Assembly (NCBI GenBank): GCA_903885865.1
Contig: CAISKH010000510.1
Coordinates: 1 to 9,506, forward strand
Length of the DNA: 9,506 nt
Direction: 5' to 3'
DNA from: an uncultured Mucilaginibacter sp.
GTDB lineage: Bacteria > Bacteroidota > Bacteroidia > Sphingobacteriales > Sphingobacteriaceae
Positions 1-5,139 of this stretch are shown here, one piece after another. Below the pieces are notes generated by a model that was not told the DNA's origin, did not search any database, and saw nothing but the letters and a program-made list of their open reading frames with translations. The translations under genes were made by a program, and so were the position numbers. Within the stretch, counting starts at the first letter, position 1; each line of letters starts with the position of its first letter.

Positions 1-1949
1 AAAAATATGCGCTTGAAAAAACCAGGCTGGGCATACCTGTTTTATTTATTGAAGAGGGGTTGCACGGTTATTTGGGTTTCGGGGCTACTTCATTTCCGGT
101 ACCGCTTCAATTATCAGGCGCGTGGGATACCTCGCTGGTGCACAGAGTGGGGCATGCTATTGCGGCGGAGTCGAGAGTGCATGGCATAGATATGATATTG
201 GGACCGGTACTTGACCTGGCACGCGACCCGCGCTGGGGCAGAGTAGAAGAAACCTATGGGGAAGATCCATACCTGAACTCGGTTAATGGCGTAGCTATGG
301 TTAAAGGTATGCAGGGAAAAAGCTTAAGCAGCCACGACGCTGTAATAGCCGAACCTAAACACTTTGCCGTACATGGTGTACCTGAAGCGGGCAGCAATAT
401 GGGTACAGTATATATCGGGGAGCGTGATGCACGATCGGAATATTTATATGTTTTTGAAAAAGCAGTGCGCGAAGGCCACGCCATGGGGATAATGGCGGCT
501 TACAGCGAGCTTGACGGTATACCCTGCGTTGATAATAAATGGCTGCTAATCGATGTGCTGCGCAAGGAATGGGGCTTTAAGGGTTTTGTATTGTCCGATC
601 TGGGCGCTATTAAAATGTCGCTGAAAAATCATGCTGTTGCCGCTGATACAGTCGACGCGCTTGCACAAACATTTAACGCAGGGCTTAATATGCAGTTTTA
701 TGATTTCAGCCATAAAGGTTTGGTAACGGCGGTAACAAAGGCAGTTAACAATGGATCATTGTCAATGGCGCAGTTAAACAAAACAGTGGGCGATATTTTA
801 CGCGTAAAATTTATGCTGGGACTTTTTGACAACCCCTATATCGATCCGGCAGCGTTATCCACATCCTTCCATACTCCAGCCAACCAGGAGCTGGCTTTAA
901 AAGCGGCGCAGGAAAGTATTTGTCTGTTAAAAAATGACAATGGCGTACTGCCGTTGAAAAAGGAAAAAACAATAGCCGTAATAGGCCCCCTTGCCGAAAC
1001 TGGTTACCTGGGCGATTATTCAAACGAGGAAACCAAAGGCATTTCTATTTTGGATGGTTTGAAACAAAGGGCAGGCAATGCTATTCAAATAAAATATGAG
1101 CCGGGATATTCTTCGGGCAATGCACCCAATGACCTGCAGGATAAAGCTGTTAAACTGGTTGAGCAATCAGATGCGGCAGTTGTAGTGCTTGGCGAGGATG
1201 TGAAAGTGGATGGAGAAGGAAAAGACAGGTCGGACCTCGATCTTGATGACCGCCAGCTTAACCTTATAAAAGCGATACAACAAACCGGAAAACCCGTTGT
1301 AGTAGTATTATCAAACGGCAGGCCGCTTAGTATTAATTGGGTAGCGCAAAACGTCCCCTCTATTTTAGAGACCTGGTATTCGGGCGAAAAGGGGGGATTG
1401 GCCATAGCCGATGTATTATTAGGTAATATTAATCCATCAGGCAAGCTGCCCATTACATTTCCGCGCTCTGTGGGGCAGGTGCCTTTTTATTATGACCACA
1501 AGCCAATGTCAAATCATCATTATGTCGACCAGCGGAATACGCCCTTGTACGCCTTTGGCCATGGGCTTAGTTATACCACCTTCGCTTATTCAGATCTGAA
1601 GATCGCCTCGCCAAAAATTCCGGTTAACGGCGCGGTAAATATAAGTGTGAAAATAACAAATAACGGGGCTGTTGAGGGTACAGAGGTTGTGCAGGCCTAT
1701 ATACGCGATGTGGTGTCGAGCGTTACAACTCCGGTGCTTTCCCTGAAAGCGTTTAAACGTATCAGTCTTAAACCGGGCGAAAGCGGCGCGGTTGATCTTA
1801 CCATCAATGCCAGCGAACTGGCGCTCTGGAACCGCGAAATGAAGCATGTGGTGGAACCGGGAGAATTCAAACTAATGATCGGTAGCTCATCGGCAGATAT
1901 CCGGATTCGGGATAGTTTCTGGGTGATGGCAAACGTGCAAAAGAAATAG
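1..1949 (+). CDS. Glycoside hydrolase family 3 beta-glycosidase, 5'-truncated by the window
   Basis: The first complete codon is at 3, and the frame is open from the window edge to TAG at 1947-1949, giving 648 visible residues. The TTG at 60 is an internal Leu codon, because the family motif TRLGIPVLFIEEGLHG spans it. Family 3 enzymes remove terminal beta-linked glucose, xylose or similar sugars with retention of configuration. Visible motifs in order are DPRWGRVEETYGEDP, PKHFAVHG, and SDLGAI with the presumed nucleophile Asp (codon 597-599, visible residue 199). An alpha/beta sandwich domain follows, with GEGKDR; its second Glu (codon 1215-1217, visible residue 405) is the probable acid/base. 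A fibronectin-III-like domain fills roughly the last 100 residues, starting near EGTEVVQAYIRD. About 100-130 N-terminal residues, with any signal peptide, should lie to the left. Exact substrate (beta-glucoside or beta-xyloside) cannot be settled by eye. It converges on the minus-strand gene, with 29 bp between stop codons. Confidence 0.95.
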   Translation, partial: KYALEKTRLGIPVLFIEEGLHGYLGFGATSFPVPLQLSGAWDTSLVHRVGHAIAAESRVHGIDMILGPVLDLARDPRWGRVEETYGEDPYLNSVNGVAMVKGMQGKSLSSHDAVIAEPKHFAVHGVPEAGSNMGTVYIGERDARSEYLYVFEKAVREGHAMGIMAAYSELDGIPCVDNKWLLIDVLRKEWGFKGFVLSDLGAIKMSLKNHAVAADTVDALAQTFNAGLNMQFYDFSHKGLVTAVTKAVNNGSLSMAQLNKTVGDILRVKFMLGLFDNPYIDPAALSTSFHTPANQELALKAAQESICLLKNDNGVLPLKKEKTIAVIGPLAETGYLGDYSNEETKGISILDGLKQRAGNAIQIKYEPGYSSGNAPNDLQDKAVKLVEQSDAAVVVLGEDVKVDGEGKDRSDLDLDDRQLNLIKAIQQTGKPVVVVLSNGRPLSINWVAQNVPSILETWYSGEKGGLAIADVLLGNINPSGKLPITFPRSVGQVPFYYDHKPMSNHHYVDQRNTPLYAFGHGLSYTTFAYSDLKIASPKIPVNGAVNISVKITNNGAVEGTEVVQAYIRDVVSSVTTPVLSLKAFKRISLKPGESGAVDLTINASELALWNREMKHVVEPGEFKLMIGSSSADIRIRDSFWVMANVQKK

Positions 1950-1966
1950 GTTATTTTTAAAAAAGA

Positions 1967-1992
1967 TGGGGCGCCTTTTTATTTAGGCCCCA
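1967..1992. terminator. Probable bidirectional terminator between convergent genes
   Basis: TGGGGC (1967-1972) pairs with GCCCCA (1987-1992) across a 14-base loop. On the plus strand the stem is followed by a T-rich run (CTTTGATTTTTTGCTTTT). On the minus strand it is followed by TCTTTTTT. The structure therefore fits intrinsic termination of both the GH3 gene and the minus-strand paralogue, whose TAA stop (1979-1981 on the minus strand) lies in the loop. The 6-bp stem is short, so strength is uncertain. Confidence 0.6.
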
Positions 1993-4864
1993 CTTTGATT
2001 TTTTGCTTTTGGTAGCCCCGTTCTCCGTTGAGGTCTATTCCTTCAATTGTGAGCGTATAATCTCCGGGTTTATCGGCGCTGTAAAATGAAATTTTTGCCT
2101 TGCCCGCCGCATCAGTTATAATATTAGGCGACCATTGAATGGTGGAGCGCACATCGGTTCCCATAGGCGCTGTGTTGTTTCGTGCAGTATACTTTGGGCT
2201 ATAAAACGGAACCGGCAGCGTAAAAGGCAAGGGCCTGTAAACGTAAGTGCCCGGTATTTTTTTCGTAAACGGCCCCAGTCCTGAGCGGGTAGTTATTTCT
2301 ATATAGGCGTACCTTTCGCCTGCCGAACTTGAAATTTGGGAAGTTGGAGAAAGAAACTTATCAATGTAGCTTCCTGTATATTGCGAGTTATACATTACTT
2401 CGATACCCTTTATCTCATCGGCGGTAAAATAATCAAGGTAACCGTCCACATACATTTTCCAGTCCTCGTCAATTAAGGGCGCGATTGCAGGCCTGCCGTT
2501 ACCGGCCACCCCGGTTGGTGTCGGAACACGTTGAGGAAAATAAAAATAATCCAGGTCTAACCCGTCAAACACAAAATGTATTTCTTTATCATTTATCTTG
2601 TAAGTTATCCGGCGGGGAGCGCCTCCCCTGTTTGGTATGTTATTTCGATGCAAAGAGGGCGAGGCCTGACCTATTGTAAATCCCTTAACCTTTTGCTGAA
2701 GTATTTGCCGCAAGGTTAATTTGTTGGCCTTATCCATATCATCCTGATCTAATACTTGGTCGGCTTCGCCCGGGCCATTCAGGTTTTTCGATTGTTGTAC
2801 TATCCGGGTGGCTTTTATGGTTACTTCTCTGAGCCGCCTGCCGTTTAGCTTTAAATCATTTTTGCGATTTGCCATTTGCGCAATCGTATTATTTAATAAA
2901 GATGTATCGGTATTCACATACCAGGGTGCCTGCTGTTCAGTTGAGGTGGTAAATATGGGTGATTTAAATTCATTTACCTCGATGCCTACGTTGGCGGTCT
3001 TGCCATTTTTATTTTTTGCTTGTATCAGGAATGCAGCCTTATCAACAGGTACTAATCCCTTAAAAACAAATTCGCCTTTATCATCGCTTTGTACAGCCAT
3101 AACCGTTGCCGGATTTTTTGATAACATCATTACATTGGAATTGGGAACAGGCTTATTAAACAAATTGGTTACCTTGCCTTGAATTGCAAATTCTGTTTCG
3201 GCGGCATAAGCCGGTTGCCCGGTTTTAGAGTCAAATACAGCAGCCCAGCTATATCCTGCAGGGCTTTGTGTAAGCAACAGGTCGTCAAGCGCTGTTACGG
3301 TTTCGGGTGTTTCATTTGAGAAATAATAGCCGGGGTCCTCTATGTCCCCTTTCAGGTCAGATGTTAACAATAAGTAGTTGGCCAGATTAATGCCCGAACT
3401 ATCCGTTTTTACCTGCCCGTTATCGGTTACTGAAACAGCGAAACTCCCTTTTACCGGGTTACCTGTTTTATCAGTTACCCGCAGGTTTATGCCTATACTG
3501 TCGCGGGTAGTATAGCCGGGTTTGTTAGTGCTGATGTGAAGGCGCAGATCATCCTGGTGGTTAATATAAACCAAGCGTTCATTTACCGGTTGATGTTCGG
3601 CATTTAATAAGGTAAAGCGGCTTATTCCTGTGGGAAATAATTGCTTTGCCAATGTTTTTTTAATCATCGCGCCCTTAAAGTTGATCGATGCTGCATAACA
3701 TACAACTCCTCTCGATTGACCGATAAGGTAATAAGTTGTTGGAGAGGTCGTTGAGGTCGCAAGCGTTAATTCCAGCGAATCATTACCCTTAGCAGTTATT
3801 CTTAATGCTGTGCCCGAACTTTTTACCTGCGGTAACGCGTAACTTTTGGTTGTTTTGTTCGGCAGGTCAATAACTGCAACATAATTTTCTCCGGCCTGGG
3901 GAGTAAATTCAAATGAACCAACGCCTTTATGTATGGATCTGAAAGTTGCCGCCTGCTGTTGTTTGCTGTTGTAAATATTTCCTGCTATATCAGCGCCCCT
4001 GCCATCTTCACCGGTTGCTTTAAAACCTATACGCGCGGGCAGCCCGGCTATAAGATTACCGCCCTCGGGCATAAATTTAATCTCCATTTTTTCAGGACGA
4101 TTCACCGTAACGGGAATTACCGCACTTCGGCCGGATGTTTCTTTGCTTACTTCGGTGGCGATTATGTACAGATGTTTTACATCTGTTTTATCCGGGATGG
4201 TGAAATTGATATCCACTTTTCCGTCTGTCGAAGTTGATTCAATTGTTTTATACAGTGTTTTGTTTTCGTCTATAACCAGCAATTGCATTTGTCCGCTTAC
4301 AGGTTGTTTATCCAGGTTGGTGAATTGAAGGGTTGCCTGTAAATTATTGTTAGTTACTTTAAAAGCGGTATTTACCAGCATCGACCGTTCAGTAGCAGTC
4401 GAAATGTAAAAGCTCTTTTTAAATACATAATCCTCGCCAAAATTGCGCATCCAATTGGTATAGGCGCGCATGGTATAACTCCCTTCCGGTATATCGTTTT
4501 CGTCCAGCGCCAGGTCTCCCCAACTCATACCCGCTACAATTGGTATCATTATTCGCTTCACGAATTTATTTTGATTATCATCCAGTTCAACATACAGCAA
4601 ACCGCTGTGGGTTGACAGGGTAAGATAATCAGCATTGATCAGGTAAGCCTTAAAATGTATCACATCACCCAGCGAATAATAAGGCTTATCAAATTGCAGG
4701 TATAACTTCTCAACAGGCATTCGTTTACTGATATCCTGTATAGCTGAAACGCTGTTTTTTAATCCGCCGTTTTCAATTACCTGCGCTTTAATGGTAATAA
4801 AAGAAAAGCAAAAAAGAAGGAATAAGAGAACCCCCGGAATGGAATTTTTATTATACGAATACAT
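1979..4864 (-). CDS. Secreted MG2-like / carboxypeptidase-regulatory / barrel-less TonB plug protein, copy 2 (961 aa)
   Basis: The function is not known to me; the fold assignments come from motifs. Residues 1-28 are a signal peptide ending in KAQ. Residues 50-153 resemble the macroglobulin MG2 domain (QFDKPYYSLGD, then an IPEGSYTMRAYT strand pair). Residues 261-335 (FMPEGGNLIAGLP) and 441-486 (a KPGYTTRDSI...VSVTDNG pattern) look like further macroglobulin-type beta domains. Residues 560-635 resemble a carboxypeptidase-regulatory-like domain (IQGKVTNLFNKPVPNSNV). Residues 678-865 resemble a SusC-type plug: linker LREVTIKATR, then LRQILQQKVKGF, FVFDGLD, IKGIEVMY and YIEITTRSG. Only about 95 residues follow, too few for a TonB-receptor barrel. 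The last 57 (WSPNIITDAAGKAKISFYSA) resemble the opening of an A2M domain, with no thioester CGEQ motif. The protein is probably exported to the periplasm or outer membrane. It is a tandem paralogue of the gene at 5129-8020. No Shine-Dalgarno sequence precedes the ATG, which directly leads into the signal peptide. Confidence 0.9.
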   Translation of the reverse strand: MYSYNKNSIPGVLLFLLFCFSFITIKAQVIENGGLKNSVSAIQDISKRMPVEKLYLQFDKPYYSLGDVIHFKAYLINADYLTLSTHSGLLYVELDDNQNKFVKRIMIPIVAGMSWGDLALDENDIPEGSYTMRAYTNWMRNFGEDYVFKKSFYISTATERSMLVNTAFKVTNNNLQATLQFTNLDKQPVSGQMQLLVIDENKTLYKTIESTSTDGKVDINFTIPDKTDVKHLYIIATEVSKETSGRSAVIPVTVNRPEKMEIKFMPEGGNLIAGLPARIGFKATGEDGRGADIAGNIYNSKQQQAATFRSIHKGVGSFEFTPQAGENYVAVIDLPNKTTKSYALPQVKSSGTALRITAKGNDSLELTLATSTTSPTTYYLIGQSRGVVCYAASINFKGAMIKKTLAKQLFPTGISRFTLLNAEHQPVNERLVYINHQDDLRLHISTNKPGYTTRDSIGINLRVTDKTGNPVKGSFAVSVTDNGQVKTDSSGINLANYLLLTSDLKGDIEDPGYYFSNETPETVTALDDLLLTQSPAGYSWAAVFDSKTGQPAYAAETEFAIQGKVTNLFNKPVPNSNVMMLSKNPATVMAVQSDDKGEFVFKGLVPVDKAAFLIQAKNKNGKTANVGIEVNEFKSPIFTTSTEQQAPWYVNTDTSLLNNTIAQMANRKNDLKLNGRRLREVTIKATRIVQQSKNLNGPGEADQVLDQDDMDKANKLTLRQILQQKVKGFTIGQASPSLHRNNIPNRGGAPRRITYKINDKEIHFVFDGLDLDYFYFPQRVPTPTGVAGNGRPAIAPLIDEDWKMYVDGYLDYFTADEIKGIEVMYNSQYTGSYIDKFLSPTSQISSSAGERYAYIEITTRSGLGPFTKKIPGTYVYRPLPFTLPVPFYSPKYTARNNTAPMGTDVRSTIQWSPNIITDAAGKAKISFYSADKPGDYTLTIEGIDLNGERGYQKQKIKVGPK

Positions 4865-4920
4865 ATTATTTGACTATAACTGTTTAATTATTTGCGTCAA
4901 TAGCAATCAGGGGTATGTTA

Positions 4921-4928
4921 CAAAGTTA
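4921..4928 (-). promoter_or_regulatory. Candidate -7 promoter element for the 1979-4864 gene
   Basis: The minus strand reads TAACTTTG, a full match to the Bacteroidota -7 consensus TAnnTTTG. It lies 56 bp before the start codon, which would give a leader of about 50 bases. No TTTG is found at the usual -33 spacing. The aligned position upstream of the paralogue (near 8084-8093) has only a degenerate version. The palindrome at 4960-4971 would be centred about 50 bp upstream of the predicted transcription start, a position typical of an activator site. Confidence 0.4.
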
Positions 4929-4959
4929 TAAATCAAATTTCTGATTATTTGTTTTATAA

Positions 4960-5018
4960 CTCACTTGTGAGAGTGCTATTGGGGGCGAAGGTTTAATTGT
5001 GGAGTAGCAAAAAATTTG
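4960..5018 (-). promoter_or_regulatory. Conserved upstream module, copy at the 1979-4864 gene
   Basis: A perfect inverted repeat CTCAC-TT-GTGAG (4960-4971) is followed by 20 bases and then TTTAATTGTGGAG (4992-5004), an A-rich stretch and TTTG ending at 5018. The same arrangement, with the same 20-base spacer length, occurs upstream of the paralogue at 8123-8181. The spacer sequence itself is much less conserved (about 10 of 20 matches), whereas TTTAATTGT is identical. The palindrome starts 95 bp before the start codon. I infer a dimeric regulator site plus a second element; the regulator is unknown. Confidence 0.45.
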
Positions 5019-5034
5019 ATATTTGCTGCAGATT

Positions 5035-5139
5035 TACCCAAAAGGCGCGAAACGATCAGCCGGAGATTATGCCGATAGCCCGCCATGCGGGGCAGGTGTG
5101 CCAACTATGCCGTTGGCACACCATTAAACTATTTGGGTA
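5035..5139. other. GC-rich hairpin cluster after the 5129-8020 gene, possible terminator or small repeat element
   Basis: The main hairpin is an 11-bp perfect stem, GGTGTGCCAAC (5095-5105) with GTTGGCACACC (5112-5122) and a 6-base loop. It starts 6 bp after the stop codon of the minus-strand gene. A second hairpin pairs GCCCGC (5078-5083) with GCGGGGC (5087-5093), with one bulged G. TACCCAAA (5035-5042) and TTTGGGTA (5132-5139) form an 8-bp inverted repeat around the cluster, and TATGCCG occurs twice (5068-5074, 5106-5112). The main hairpin has no T-run downstream on the minus strand, so it is not a classical intrinsic terminator. It could stabilise the mRNA 3' end, stop transcription by another route, or be a REP/MITE-like insertion. 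Confidence 0.5.

Noticed and set aside
60..62. TTG at 60 as the start of the GH3 protein
   Set aside because: The frame is open upstream to the window edge and encodes family motif residues (TRLGIPVLFIEEG) before this codon.
2808..3182. Plus-strand open frame of 124 codons, with a similar one at 6003-6365
   Set aside because: Both are antisense to the same part of the two paralogues. Their resemblance follows from the duplicated coding strand, and they have no independent family motifs or start signals.
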